A stretch of 64,000 bases of DNA, taken from Hirudinaria manillensis. Its lineage: Eukaryota > Annelida > Clitellata > Hirudinida > Hirudinidae. Shown in pieces: positions 41,883 to 55,668 of this stretch. Made by a program: the position numbers and the translations under genes. Where the stretch lies: positions 253,001 through 317,000 of the forward strand of contig CM067535.1 in NCBI GenBank assembly GCA_034509925.1. Reading direction: 5' to 3'. Numbering within the stretch: position 1 is the first letter of the stretch; every line of letters begins with the position of its first letter. The notes under the pieces were generated by a model, which did no database searches, had not been told where the DNA came from, and saw only the letters and a program-made list of their open reading frames with translations.

Positions 41883-43672
41883 TTAATATGCTGGAGGCGG
41901 ACCTAGAGGCACAGGTGGCGGGGGAGGAGGAATGTTCGTCCCGGGCTGTGGTAGCATTCCAGGGGGTGGTGGTGGAATTCCAGGTCCCGGCGGAGGTGGT
42001 GGCAGGGCAGACCCGGGAGGAGGGGGCGGATTCGTCGGCGGGACCGGAGGAGGTCCTAAAAATCAGATGGACGTTTAGTTATTCGTCCGGTGTTAATTAC
42101 TGAGGTTCTGCAAGAAATGTTTAAAGCACTCACCAAACGATGGTGGTGGCGGAGGAGCTCTCCATTCTGGCCTCATTCCCTGAGGAGGAGGAGGAGGTGG
42201 TCCCTGCTGACTGGGAGGTGCTGTGCCCATCATTGGGGGAAAGTTTGGCATTCCACCTATAACATTTTGAGGTTTTAGAGAATAGAACATTACAATGAAA
42301 TTACAAAGAATATCTCTGCAACAGAGCAATTACAATGAAAAAGGTTTTACTAACCCATCATGTTGGGAGGCATAGGATGATTACCATCACTCATTGGTGG
42401 CAAGCCTGGAACACCAATCATCAACATTAATTAGAAATTACGTAATGGTGAACTATAATATAGCTTACCTCTTGGTGGCTGCATGAAGGGTGGTGGCATG
42501 AAGTTTGGTGGCGGTGGTTGTACCATTGGCATCGGCAAAGCACCCACTGCAACGGAAATGAAAAGCTTTTGTATGAGCATTCATTGTGAAATTAGAAGCA
42601 AATTTGTATGTCATACTTGAAGGAGGTGGTACATGCATCATTGGAGCTATTGCACCTGGTGGTGGAGGTGGTGGCATCATGGGTATCATCATTGGTGGTG
42701 CATCAGCAAACAGTTGGTGAGGCCTATCAGCATGGGATAGAGGATTCTGAGCAGCAAGTAACCTTTCTGAAAATCAAAGTATTTAATGGATATGATATTC
42801 AGTCACCACAAAATCTTAAATATCATCTGACCAGCAGCAGATCCGTGCCTTTCACCCTTTGAATCTTTCTTAAATGCATAGGAAATACTAATAGCTCTGT
42901 TGCAGAGATATTGTCCATTCATAGCTTCCATAGCAGCATCAGCAGCCTCAAAGCTTGCAAAATTTATGAAGGCATATCCTTTGCAATTTCCTGATTCAGG
43001 ATCTCTCATTATCTATATATGTGTAATAGAATATGTAATATGAATAACAATAGATTAGGCTAATGTTGAAAATACTTTTGGCGTCTGTAGAATCACTCCA
43101 AAGGCACTGAATGTATCATAAAGTAGCTTCTCATCAACTTCTGGATCCAAATTTCCTATGAACAGATTGGCTCCAACATCAAGATTTTTTTGATGAGCTG
43201 ATGCCTAAAAGGAATTATAAACAAACATTAAAAGAGTGATCAAGCTGTTTGAACGTAACACATAAACAGACCTTGTTCACCCTGATTGGTTTACCATATA
43301 ATTTGATCATGTTCATGATTTTTATTGCATAATCTGCATCTTCCTCTCCCATAAATTCCACAAACCCATAACCCTGGTGTGATTGAGTAATTCTATCTTT
43401 TGGCATATGGACATTCACTGGTAACGAACAATCATTAGAATCATGCTTCCAGTAAAAATTAAAAATGAACCTTTTACTAACCAACTGGCCCTGCCTGTAG
43501 AAACAAGTCCCATAGAATAGAATCTGAAACTTTCTCATCTAACCCACCCACATAAATTGTTGCATCTAATAAAAAAAGAATTGTACGATTTCATGATGAT
43601 TTCCATAATAACAAATATAAAGATAAATAATGACTTGCCTTGATTCCTTTCTGCTATAGGACCAGCAGCCAT
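41883..43672 (-). CDS. SF3B4: Splicing factor 3B subunit 4 (SF3b49)
   Basis: Ten exons (43672-43639, 43565-43482, 43417-43272, 43204-43076, 43012-42832, 42766-42617, 42546-42469, 42405-42355, 42256-42134, 42055-41883) encode 382 aa. The start [14 protein letters not shown] is almost identical to human. RRM1 carries I-Y-V-G-G-L-D and [11 protein letters not shown]2 carries L-F-I-G-N-L-D-P-E and K-G-Y-A-F-I-N-F. The rest is a proline- and methionine-rich tail. In the U2 snRNP, SF3B4 contacts pre-mRNA upstream of the branch site. The first intron must start with GC (CAA-G|gcaagt) to keep phase, a rare GC-AG intron. The last exon, 42055-41883, is a G/C-rich polyproline run ending in A-Y. Confidence 0.96.
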
Positions 43673-44079
43673 TTTCACAACTGCAAGTACTCTAAAATTT
43701 AAGAATACTTACTTTATTACTAATTATTATTAATATTACTATTAATAATCGTCTACTTGTATTAACTTTTTGTTGCAATTTTGTAAACAATCTAAGCAAG
43801 CGAAAACATGGAACACATATATACTCACCCGACTATAAACTTAAGTCCAGATCGCGATAATTCGAAAGCAGAAGCATAGACTATTGTTGTTGTGATCACA
43901 GTAAAAATATTAAATATAAATATTTCGTTATAATTTCAAAATTTTATTAAATGTTAATTATTGTAAACATTTACGTTTTTGGCAGTGATTAATATGACTG
44001 ACAATTGTTTTTAATGCACATTCTTGATGTTTTGGCAGATTTACAATTGATCAAGGTGGTAGCAAATATTTTGAAATTT
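43673..44079. other. SF3B4 upstream region
   Basis: AT-rich, with no coding exon recognised. It should include the SF3B4 promoter and any 5' untranslated exon. Confidence 0.45.
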
Positions 44080-44900
44080 GAGATATTTGAGGCTCAGTCC
44101 TCGAACCAAATCTCTTTTCTCTGTATGTAACTGATATAGAGCAAATTGTTAAGTGACATGGCCTCTACCAATATACGGATGACATCCAAATGTACGGTTA
44201 CTCACAACCACACGATGTTACATGTCTTCTTCAGCAGATTGCGGAATGCTTCTGTGAGATTGCTGCCTGGGCGTCTTCTAACCGTCTCCATCTTAACTCT
44301 AATAAAACAGATGCAATATGGTTTGGTTCTGAGTCAAAACGACACCTTATCCCTACAATACCTTTGCTTAATGGGGCTGATGCTGTTCCGTCGGGGGCAG
44401 TCCGAAATCTTAGGGACTATTTGGACTCTGGCTTGACAATGGACGAGCACGCAAGAAGAATTCTGCAAGATGCTATGTCACACTTCGTGTTCTCAGAGAG
44501 GCAAAGCCATTAATTCCGCACAACATATTCGTTACCCTGGAGGTTCAATTCATTCTGAACAAAACTTGATTACTGCAACTATTTGCGTACAAATGTCAGT
44601 AATAGCACACTCCACTACTATCAGGGTGTCTTGAATGCAACGGCTAGGCTTGCAGACCACTCGGCCAAATATAACAGGTACCCATCATCCGTCTTTGTGG
44701 GCCCAAATTTTTAGGCATTATATGGATTCCTTACAGGCCCCGCTCGTTTGCGTTTGTTGGGAATGGTAACATTACAATAAAACTTCTCGAGCATTTTATA
44801 ACGGGGTTTCGCAGACACAGCTCTAAGCGCTTGCTGATATTTTAGACGTCAGCGTACCCATCCGGCATATAATATTCAATGCAAGATTCTACGAACGTAA
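44080..44900 (+). pseudogene. Decayed non-LTR (LINE) reverse transcriptase fragment
   Basis: Plus-strand translation, with stops and frame changes, shows the C-terminal half of a non-LTR retrotransposon reverse transcriptase: L-F-S-L-Y-V-T-D-I, then Y-T-D-D-I-Q-M-Y (the Y-x-D-D catalytic box in its Y-T-D-D form), I-A-A-W-A-S-S-N-R-L-H-L-N-S-N-K-T-D, and in another frame Y-Y-Q-G-V-L-N-A-T-A-R-L-A. The order and spacing fit CR1/Jockey-like LINEs. Endonuclease and upstream fingers are not visible; no poly-A tail or target-site duplication was found. It is an old, inactive, 5'-truncated copy between SF3B4 and THOC2. Confidence 0.85.
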
Positions 44901-45288
44901 AAATTGACCGTAAACAATTTCTCGTGTCCATGAATCAAATTATAAGTCACTCGTCAAAAGGCAGACGCATAAAATTTTTTCTGCTTAATTCCGATCGACG
45001 CCGCAGTTGTAACCTTAAAACGATGAGAGTTGATAACGCAGACTAAACTCAGGTGATGACCTCCCAAACTCATTACATCACCCACCTTACGAACCTAACA
45101 TATTACCAAGTGCACGTCAGCCATATATGAGTCCGTCTCATGCAACTCGCAATAAAATATATTTTTAATTTTACCAAAAATTGGTAACAGCAAATAAAAG
45201 TAATTTTGTTTGCAATACAATTGTCAAAACATAGTCAGACATTAGAAAGTAATGAAAAGCTGCCATGGCATGTGGCCCTGAGCTTTCA
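44901..45288. other. Intergenic, THOC2 3' side
   Basis: Nothing recognisable apart from probable THOC2 3' untranslated sequence and LINE-derived remnants near the left edge. Confidence 0.4.
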
Positions 45289-48200
45289 TCATCTTGTCTT
45301 TGGCTTTTTGTTGCTGTAAAATCAAAAAATTCCATTTTGTATAAGAATGCAGAAGACAATAATAATGAATGAATTAGCATTTCAAAATCAAGTTCTTACT
45401 GCTTCTCAGATGATAACCTTTTTTCTTTATCAAGAGGATCCTAAAATGAAATTTGTCGCTTAGATTAGAAAGATGGTAACCAATCAAAGCTTTAAAATAT
45501 CTTACAATCAAATATTGTTTAAAAACGAAAAAAAAAAACTTAGACACTTACTTTGTTTGGGAGAACTTTTTTAATTCTTGAACCATGTTCTTTTGATCTT
45601 TCCTTTAAAATGTTATCATCCTTCATGTGAACTGTTTTTGATTCCTTTAGGATCTCATCCTCTTTCCCTGAGGATCTGAGTAGTTTTTCAATTTCTTCCT
45701 TCTTCTCCTTTGCACGACCATCCCTCCTTTTATCATCACTTCCGTTCATTTTACTAGAACCTTCTTGAAAAACAAGGCTTGTGGTTAAATCAAGACTCTA
45801 AAACAATAATGTTTATTAAGGTAAACTACCTCTACTAGAGCTTCCATCATCTGGTTTGTGTCTTTTGGCTTCTCTGCTCTCAATGCCATCATTCCTATCT
45901 GATTCCTAAAGAAAAATAAAGAACAGAAACATTTTTAGCAAAAGTCATTGTAACATTCATAAAATAACTCAAATATCTTTTTCAATTACTTTAAGAGATT
46001 ACTTGACTAATACTCACCACAAGTCCTACACTCTGCCTTTTTCTATCGAGTCGTTCCTTGGAGTTATCTCTTTTCTTGTCCCATTCCATCAGTGCACTTC
46101 TTCTTTCACGGTCTTCATAATTAGGGCTCTGAAAGAACAATTGAAAAATTGAGAAACAATGACGGTCGAAAAATGTTAACACGAAAGATGAGCTAACCCT
46201 TCTACTCCTCTCTTTAGTATCACAATGAGTGATAGACTCCTGAAAGATTGAACAATGACAAGATTTATAAGCTGACTCTGCTATCCTATGTTATTGGGTG
46301 GCGTTGTTCAGGGGAGGCACTTGTGAAGAGATGCTCCCATGGTCTCAGAATCTACGAAACTTCTTCATTCAAATCCCTCTGCCTTCGTTGGGATTGACTG
46401 ATGTCAACGGTGTCAGTTGCACAGAAATTATGGAACATTTGAGAGCATAACCACTTTATAAATAAGCAATGCAAATATAAAAACACCAAAGACGTAATAA
46501 TTACAATGAAATATTAACGTAAATATTTCCAACTGAAATTAACGGATAGAAATAGGAATTTCATATCTCCATGGACAATATAATTCATGCACAAACATAG
46601 CAAATAGCATATACATACAATTGATACACTTTTTGACAATCTCATCCATCTATTGAAACAAGCGATGAATTGATGATGAAAATAACAACAAAAAAAGTGA
46701 ACAGGAAATTAACAATGTCTAAAGTTTAAATGCAATGGCAGTCATTTTCCTTTGGTCGCCATTAGATTCCACCAACAGGTCTTCGACGAAGACGCGATCG
46801 ACCCTCTAACGGCCACCATGACACGTCATTTCCAGAAAGTAGCTCCGGTTAAACGAAGAGGGATATCGGCAGAGAACGAAAGTCGTCGACGATAAACGAC
46901 GCCGGTTTCGTCGGGCAGAAGACGTTTGGATTCGCTAACGAGACCGTCCACCATTTTTGATGTTGAAATGCCACAGAAGCACGTCCACTCTATAAGCAAC
47001 ATACTAGTCGAGCTTTCAAAAGGTTTTGATACTCACCTTGGAGCTGGAACCTCCATCAATTTTCTTTCTTTTCAACTCTGAAAAGAACATCGTGATTCAT
47101 ATTCTACAAAACATCTAAATCAAATAATATCGAGCAAACAGACCTCTATCTTCGAGTCCTTGTTTCGAGCTCCGATGGTGATTGACTTCTGGCATCTCGC
47201 TGCTGGCCAAAGTTTCTTCCTGATGGCTGTGGTCACCCATCCAATCATTGCCATCTCGAACTTTTTGTTGCTGTTCGCTGACTCTTATCTTCCTCATCAA
47301 AGGGGAGCTGTCGGCCGATTTTAGCTGATCGTCTCTTTTGTCGGCATTCGACGGTGCAGTGACAGACGTTGACTCTTTTTGGTCAACCTACAAGGACATA
47401 GGTTCACAGTGACACTCTAGTCGATACTTTTATATGACTTTTTATGTCTAAATTTTATGATAATCTGCTCATTGTTTATAGGCAGACATTATCTGGAGAT
47501 GACTGAGTTACAGAGCACAAATAATTTAATCCAACATCCAACTCACTCTATCTCTGACGTTCTTCGATTGGTCCTTGTTTGGTCGTGATGAAGAGGCTGG
47601 AGTGGCCATCACCTTGGAGGGAACATCACTAGATTTTCTGTCAAGTAGCACAAGACCAATCAAATTAAATTTCTAGCCATAACAAATATGTAACGATTCA
47701 ATATATATTTTTTTAATTGATTCAATACGTTGCATGTAAAAACCGCTCGTCCAATAATAATAATAATAATAAGGAATATTTAATTAACCCTGTCGAGTTC
47801 GATTTATCATCTTCTTCAGTCTTGATTTTTATAGGCTGCTTAGAAGCTGCACCTGTTCAACAATTCAAATATTTATTGCATTGCAGATTAAACATTTACT
47901 GACCTCAATCTACTTACGGGCATCTCCCGAACTCTTATCATCTTCCACTTTCACGACAGCGTTTGGCTGAGTGTTGGTATCATTAGACTGATTTGATGTT
48001 GCTGAAGCCTTTGCCTTTTGCTTAAATTTGCAATGAGAGAGAGTAGGCATTATAAATCAAAATATTTTAAATAAAGCATTATGTATAAAACATTATTGTT
48101 CCAATTCTTTCATGGATTATTTTTTTAAGATAAATTTCACTTATAAGAATGTCCTACATTTTCAGGCTCTTTCTTGTGGAAAACATGATCCTGTACCCAG

Positions 48201-51200
48201 GTTTTCTTGGTGCTTTTCAACTGAGCGCAATACCTGAAACAGAAATGTTTAATGTTACCTACTGTCAAGATATCTTGGAAGAAACAAAAAATTGGGTCAT
48301 ACCCAAATGCAAGGTGGTACAAATCCTCGCGGTTTTCCTTTTCATTCTCGATGACTTTTTCCACTCGGCGTTCTAAAGCACCACCGAGTTTTAACACTTT
48401 GGGATAATTCGGTATGATCTGCAAAGACGATTTTAAATAAATCAAGTGAAAATCAATATTATATTCAGAAATGCAACACAAAGTATGTTAAGATCATAAA
48501 TCACAAAAATATGAGATAACCTTTGTTAGTACAATCATCATATTCCTTATTTGAATGTAATCATTTGATTCCAGACAGTTTACAGAAACCTGAAAAAAAA
48601 AAATAAAATAAGAACTCTAATTTGTTTGTATTTGAATTCCCGAGATTCATACCCTTGTGAGGCCGAAATGCCATTTGTGGACGACGTGTCTGAAGTTCTC
48701 GTAATCCAGGTGATCGGCCACCGTGTTCTGAGTGGTCTGATTTGACCTGAAAACTGTCATGAATCCAGGATAATTGGCACATTCCTTCTCGTATATCGCC
48801 TTGTCCGAATGCCACAGCATAATGTCGTTGAGGACGGCATTGAGGAATCTTCCGTACCTATGCGCCTCGTTCTCTGTGCAACTAGATACCGACCAGCTGA
48901 TATCGCTGAAGATCTGATTGGATAAAAAGTCGATTAAAATAGGCAACAATCCAATCCTGGCAACAGAAGGTATGATGTTGTTGTACTCACTCTGTCATAG
49001 CAAATAAGGGAGGAGAAATTGGGAGTTTTAAGGTTATGCAGAGTATACAGGAATTTAGCACAATAAATGGCATCAATTGCTGTGAAACAACATCTTGGAA
49101 ATAGGCAATATTGGAGAATGGCTGATATTGTTGAGTGCTTTGCAAGCCCTGTCAAGTAATATGTAGAAATAAAATTATCATTAAGTTAAATATTTAAACC
49201 TATTCGAGATGTATTAACCAAGAATCCAACAAGGTATTGTCACAGTGTTGTTGGAAGTAAACAACATAATGAAAATATAAATTAATAACAGAGCATCCAA
49301 CATTCATTGCAAGTAAACATTACACTGACTGGCAGAAAACCATTGATCTCTTTCCTGCTTGAGTCGCTGTAGGACCATTTTTACGTGTTCTTCCTGCCTC
49401 TTTTCCTCTTCGTTCAACTTCTCAATCAAAGACAAACACCTTTCCTTTTCCTTCTTTTTCTTACTCTGGAAATTTTAATCAAATACATTCAGAGATGTTC
49501 AAATTATCAATGGCTATTGGTCCCCGAGTAAAAAAGAATAGCCAACCAATTCCTTGTTGTCTTCAATGGCCTGCAACTGGTCTTGATGGATCTTAACCTG
49601 GTTTTCATAAGATGTTGATGGGACTTCGAGATCATACAATTCTAAGCACCAGAAGGTAGTGTAGAACTGCAAACTGAATAAGATAAGATTGATTATGTTA
49701 GATTGATGTTTTTGATGCATGAGTCTTTAACAAGGAAAACAAACTTTAGTTCCTCCCAGAGTTTAGGAGGCATCATTGGTTCTATAAGATCTCTCCTTAT
49801 TGGCACCATGACATGCTCCACTGCTTCATAATATCTGATCATCTGTAACATTTCACGTGACATATTAAATACGTGTGAAATGAAAAATTGAATAAAATAT
49901 TCAATCGATTACTTTGCTTGACTGGGAGTTTGCAAGCATTGCACTTTTGTCTTTCTTCTCTGACTTCCTCAATTCTTCAACTCTTGCCTGTAAATATGCA
50001 CCCATAATGAAAATAAGTCAGGATGTTTGTTAGGATGCAAATGAACCAACCATAATCTCTCCAGTAAAAGACCTTCTCCAGAGTGCAAAGGCAACATCAG
50101 GTGAGATAAAGTAATCCCTTGACAGCTCCAACAGGTTTGGCAGTTTCCTCTTCAATTCTTCAGGAGTCATTTGCATTGACAGGAAGCTTATGAATTGAAC
50201 CATAGTATCTTGGCACTGTCGAGAAGACAAACGCTTATTTTTTACTTTTACAATTCTACAATAAAATTATTATTTCTAATAAAATTCTAACCTGATCAAA
50301 CAACTTTCCAATCAATTTGACATGTCTGTTATCAGGCTCCTGTTGATCCTGTTTTGGAAATATTATGGCATTCCTTTGCTGTGACATGAGGAGGCAGAAA
50401 GGTATGGCGAGGTTCTGCTCGTTCAGGCAATCCATGAGGCGTCCAGAAGATTTCTTTGTGTTCCTCACTTGAGTAAAGTAACCTGCCTGTTTTTATTGGT
50501 TGTTAAATACAATGTTATAATACATCTTGGATGTCACTGAAGTGAGAAGTAACACTAAAACAAATTCCATCATGGCAAAACCAGTTGAAGTAAAGAGCCA
50601 TTTGACATGCAGTCAAAGTTAAATGGCCTTCACATGTGTAATCCATTGATGTAATCTTAATTGGTTAATTAAAATACACAATCCAGACACACCTCCTGTT
50701 TGAGTAGTTCACCTCCGCCCATCGACATGAGTTGGTCATTAGTAACTTCCTCGGAAACCTCGATGCCCGCCATTTTCTGAATGACTTCCCTCAAGACGTA
50801 GAGATCGCAACTGGAATACATTTTTATTTCAATTCACACTGGTGGAATGACGATGATTTAATTGTTTTATACGTTACCTCCTACCAGCCTTCAACTGGTT
50901 GATTATGTAATGCAAGAGACCGGCAATGTCGACCTGATATTTCTTAAGAACGTAGCCACTAAAGTTAGCTAAACCTGAAGAGAATGTCGAGATATGTAAA
51001 ATAATGGACAAACATATTTGATGTAATAGATAAAACAAACTTTGTAGCCAAGTAGATATATTGCTTCCATCAGTTTTGAGCCTCTCTTTGTCTGGACTTG
51101 CAAGCGCCTCAATAACCGTGTCTAATTAAATTTGCATCCCACGTTATATAAGCCTAATCGAGTTATCAAATCAAATAAAGCGAGTATACTAACATGCAAG

Positions 51201-54200
51201 AACATCATAGGACAGTGAAGTTATGAACTTCATGCTGTCCACTACTGGAAGAATGAAGTTGTCATATCTTTGGATTTGTGCCAATATCTGCAAGTAAACA
51301 TTAATGTTATGCATTCATTTCAAGTTGTATTATAACATTACATAAATTAAAAACATTACATAAACTTATAACATGCACAAAAAGAAACAATGACATTATA
51401 AATTGCATTTTAAACAAAAGTAGCTTGGGGTCAGAAAACTCCTGTTCCACCATACGCTTTTATTTGGTACTGCATCCTGCCTGACACATTACTAGTCCAG
51501 CCTAATGCAATAACCACTAAACTCAGTAAACCAGTCAGGCCTGGAATGCCTTCACAAAATGCTGAAACAGTCTGATGACAAAATGTTTTGCCACCTCCTG
51601 ATGTATGTCTGCACTCACCTGCTCGAATATTACACCAGGTGCTCTGTGGCTGAGCTTTCCAATCTGTCTTCCCACCTGCTTAACATTTTCCTTGACTAGC
51701 CTCCTAAAAGTATAATAAAGAAAAGGCATAATTAAATCATTGCAAATCTTAACCATAGCTGGAGAAAGCATCAGTCAGACGAACTTCATTATGTATTTTG
51801 TTCTCGAGAGTACTTCAGCATGTGCTTTCATTAGCACTGGTATCCTTGAATATGATTCATTCCTCCATTGACCATAGAGCCTGTACCTGCATTCAACCAG
51901 AAAGGTCATTTTAACATTATTAATGTAATAAAGTCTCTTAATAAGAAGAGATTATGTACAAACCTGTGCTCATATTTAAGCAGCTTGATGAATCCCCAAA
52001 TATCTTCAGAGATGCAACAGTTTCCAGGCATAAGTGTCAAGCTAGGCAATATACACTCATCATATACCATCATGAACTGGCAAAACACTTCACATGGTAC
52101 CCCTTCATTTGTTATTGTTACATTGTTCTACAACAAATTACAATGCATTCAATTAATTAAATATTAAAAACAATCTTTTCTCAGGCTAAATAATATATTT
52201 ACTATATATTCTGATATATACAATGTTTAATCATCAGCATTTAAAAACATTTGTATTTCTAGATTATTTATTTTTGTTTTGGAATGAAGTTAGTTTTTAA
52301 TTCACTTTAAAAGTTAATTACTGAAATTTACTGAAATGTTGCTAAAAATAAGTTATCAAAGTCAAACCTGGTTCATGTAGGACTTTGCAAGCCTATTGAT
52401 CTTGACTAAAAGTACAGGATCACAGGAGAGATGAGGTCCAAGTTGTTTCACGAGTGGAAAGACGAGCGTAACGAGATCATTGAATGCGTGGGCCTGTTTC
52501 ACAGACGAAGGATAAGCTGAAGGGATCTTTCTGTGTTTCAAGATATCTATTGGAATGCTACTGTGGCTGAAATTAGATTTAGTCAGACGATGAGTCAGAT
52601 GTTAAAGTTAAGATTCTAGTGTTTCAATGTACTGCACTAACTTGATGTAAAGAGGGTCCACGATATGATGAATCAGCCTACAAAGGCTCTGAGCAACAGA
52701 CAAGGACATGGCAGAATACAATGGGAAGGAGGAAATTATGGATAGAGCATGTTCCCAACATCCTACATTCAACAGAGCTTCGCAGAGGCCCAACTTTTGA
52801 TTGTTCTTATCATCCTGATTGAAAAAAAAATCTCACTTTCAATATGTTAGCTTGTATTAATTTGTTGGTTTCAACATATCAAGTTGCAGAAACATAAATC
52901 TTAATGCAATCAATTTAATTGATAATAATCTAAAGGATGTCTCACCTGATCATTTCTTTCATCTTTATTTTCAGCACTTGTTTTCTCAGAAAGAAGAGTC
53001 ACATTCAATTTCTGGCAATACTGACGTGCTTCTGCCAGTTCCTTCTTATGTCTATCCAAGATCTCAGATTCCGAGGGAATCAACTGCTCGAGAAAATTAA
53101 ATTCAAGCGATTAAAATTTTGATTTGAAATCTTTTCGTGCAAAAAAAAAATTCACTCACGTGTGGTAAAAGAAAATCAAGGGTAACGAGATTGTGCCTAA
53201 GGAGTAGAGCAGTGACGTGGTACAAGGAAGGTTTTGTGACCACGTCAGGTGTATGCTAAAACAATAATCAACTGATTAGCATTTATAAATATGTTTCTAT
53301 TGGTTAAAACAATACATTTTGAAATGACACTTTATTATTTTGTGAAAATAAAGATTTAATTCAGTCGTAATGTTGTTACAAATTAAAATAATTCCAGAAA
53401 ATTTTAAAAAATTATTGAATTAAACATTCATGTAAACCCTCAACAGTCAAATAAGAACCTGATAAAAGTGGAACTTGAATCCAAGAATGTGACACAAGGC
53501 TGTCCTATCTGTGGCATACTCGGATAGGAGAGGCACAAAAACGTGCTCTTTCTCTGGTCGACACTCGAACACGTCAAGAATTATGTCGAGAACTCTATTG
53601 GGATCCAAATTGAAACAACCGATGAGTGCTTGTATGTGTTGCAAAATTGGATCATGTGAAAAGTTGTCAGGAAAGTCCTGGGATAATTCGGTTATCAACT
53701 TCGAGTAACCTTCCGATTCTTCTCTCAGCAAGTTAAACTTTTGCTGCTTGTAACTGCAACATGCAAATATGGTTAATTACCATTAAAATAATTAACTGTT
53801 TACTTTTTATCAGAATAGCTTGACTAATAAATATCTCACTATAATTTAGTCTTAGTCTTGACATATTTTTGTTGAAATGCTGTCTTGGATTGGAGTAAGC
53901 CCATGTTCTCAAGAACTTCAGGATCCAACTTCTCTTTTAAGAGACAATCGGGTACCACAACCTATAAAATTCAGCTTAGTTTGAAATCCTATACCATATG
54001 TCAAAACAAAAAATGAGTTACCAATGAGCCCAAAACCAGGTTGTTAAACCTTTCCTTGTCATCATTTTCTTCATAACAGGAAAGTTCCACCTCTAAAAAA
54101 TAGTTACGATATTATTTTTAAACCCAGTTTTGATGAGATATTATCAAATCATTGGAACATTCTACTTACCTAAAACAGCAAAAAGATCAGCCAAAAGAAG

Positions 54201-54752
54201 TGGTACCTCACTGTGTAAATCCTAAATAAGGCAAAATCATATATTTAATGTGTTCCTCTTTAGAGAAATGATTCTTTGACATACCACAACATCATTGAAT
54301 GTAGAAACAACTTGATCTATTTTCAGCTGACCCTTTATGGCAGCCCAACACAGATTACAAAGAAGGTTTTTTAGATCAAGTAGTTCTTTTGTGACTTTCT
54401 CATAAGCCACTTTACCATGACACTTGTCTAGGGAATCCTTGCAAATTTTCATACTGAAACATAAATAAAAGTATTAAATGTAACATATATGGTTTGTGCA
54501 AGAGTCCACCAATGACGTCCTCGACAACTGTACTAAGTAAACCAAATATCAATTCTCCTGCTTGCCAAAATTTTCAAATTAGCTTAAATAAGCATTTCTT
54601 TTCTCATTAATATAATTTTCGATTTATGATTATGATTACATTTCTACGATGTATTCAATGGTTAAAAGTACTTATAATTCTTACAATTCATTCCTGCCGG
54701 ATCTATCCCAACGCTTGTAAATATCTTCAAAAATCCTCCCATCGGACTCCAT
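45289..54752 (-). CDS. THOC2: THO complex subunit 2
   Basis: About thirty minus-strand exons over 9.5 kb. The start is the ATG at 54752 (M-E-S-D-G-R-I, then Y-K-R-W-D-R-S-G-R matching the human W-E-K-S-G-R). Clear family blocks follow: [13 protein letters not shown] with F-E-C-R-P-E (about 53520-53620), C-H-I-L-G-F-K-F (53460-53500), [10 protein letters not shown] (51640-51690), L-M-S-Q-Q-R-N (50370), [17 protein letters not shown] (49050-49110), [13 protein letters not shown] (48850-48890) and [13 protein letters not shown] (48670-48710). From about 48100 to 45289 the exons encode a K/E/R/D/S-rich disordered tail, with L-K-R-K-K-I-D as in human. The stop at 45289-45291 depends on the last junction and is less sure. 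THOC2 is the scaffold of THO, which acts in the nucleus in mRNA export. Confidence 0.93.
46826..46954 (-). other. GC-richer 42-codon ORF inside a THOC2 intron (possible alternative exon)
   Basis: Inside the intron between the THOC2 exons near 47080 and 46240 there is an ATG-started 42-codon frame on the THOC2 coding strand, rich in Arg, Leu and Asp (start [11 protein letters not shown]). The surrounding 46740-46990 is far richer in CpG and GC than neighbouring intron. It could be a cassette exon, an alternative promoter or first exon, or unrelated sequence. No family was recognised. Confidence 0.3.
47753..47772. repeat. AAT trinucleotide microsatellite
   Basis: A short run of six or more AAT/TAA units inside a THOC2 intron. 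No function is inferred. Confidence 0.85.
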
Positions 54753-55575
54753 TTCGACAAGTTTAATCTGGAGACCGAAAACAGAAATGCAAAGACAACT
54801 AATGAATTGTTTTACTCTACTAAAAATCGCCCAGTTAAGTTAATTGACAAAAGTAATAGCTTCAAAGTCTGAAAATAAACAAAGACTTTATTTTCGTGGC
54901 ATCATAAAATATTTAAAAATGATTACATTTCATTAAGCTTTAAAATTTAATTATTGTTGAATGATATAACCGATTTTATTACCAAAAATCATTGTTTTAA
55001 GAGAAGAAGAAAATTTTTTCTACTTTGACCTTGGATAATTATAAAGAGTTTTCCTCCTGCTAGGGAACACGATTAAATATCATACTCTTGGATAGGGTCA
55101 TGGATTGGCCAGATATTCTCTAAAATATTATGTATATGTAGCGTATATATAATTAGTCATAATCTTTACGTATGTATAGATACAATTTAATGCATGCATT
55201 TTAAATTAAATACTAAACTAATCAAATTAAAACGGAAAGGAAAGCGATAACGCAGACTCGTATCATTTCCATCAAACGACTATTAACCGTCTCACCATCT
55301 ACTACGTCCAACACGCCATTCCTATTTAAATGGTTATCTGCTTATTTCCGCATCACGTCGAGATTGGTAGTCTTAGCCTCGAAATGTCACTTTCTTATGC
55401 GACAATCGTCTGTTCAAATATCTTGTCTGCAACAAATGACCAAGCAATACTCCACACTCGAGAAACATTTTTTTGTTTTCTTTAAAATGCTCTGTCTTTT
55501 GACAGTGAAACACCTAGAGGTTGTAAATGATATCTTATGCATCATTAATAAGCGTCAGCTGTGGCAACAGCTTTT

Positions 55576-55668
55576 TGGGGAGTGGGACTTGAGAATCCTT
55601 GATTATATCCATATGACAGACATGATCATTACCAGCGCCAATATACCAAATTCATGGTTGACGCAACA
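55576..55668 (+). repeat. Direct repeat, copy 1 (about 93 bp)
   Basis: Nearly identical to 56176-56268, about 5 differences in 93 bp, exactly 600 bp apart. Both contain the core gacttgagaatccttgatta. It may be a remnant of an unidentified repeat family or a local duplication. Confidence 0.9.

Noticed and set aside
42608-42862. Plus-strand frames opposite the SF3B4 proline-rich exons (also 41888-42278)
   Set aside because: They are antisense shadows of CCA/CCT codons in SF3B4.
51535-51771. Extension of a THOC2 exon beyond the G-V-I-F-E-Q block
   Set aside because: A donor follows that block and the next recognisable THOC2 sequence resumes further left; the extra residues are intron.
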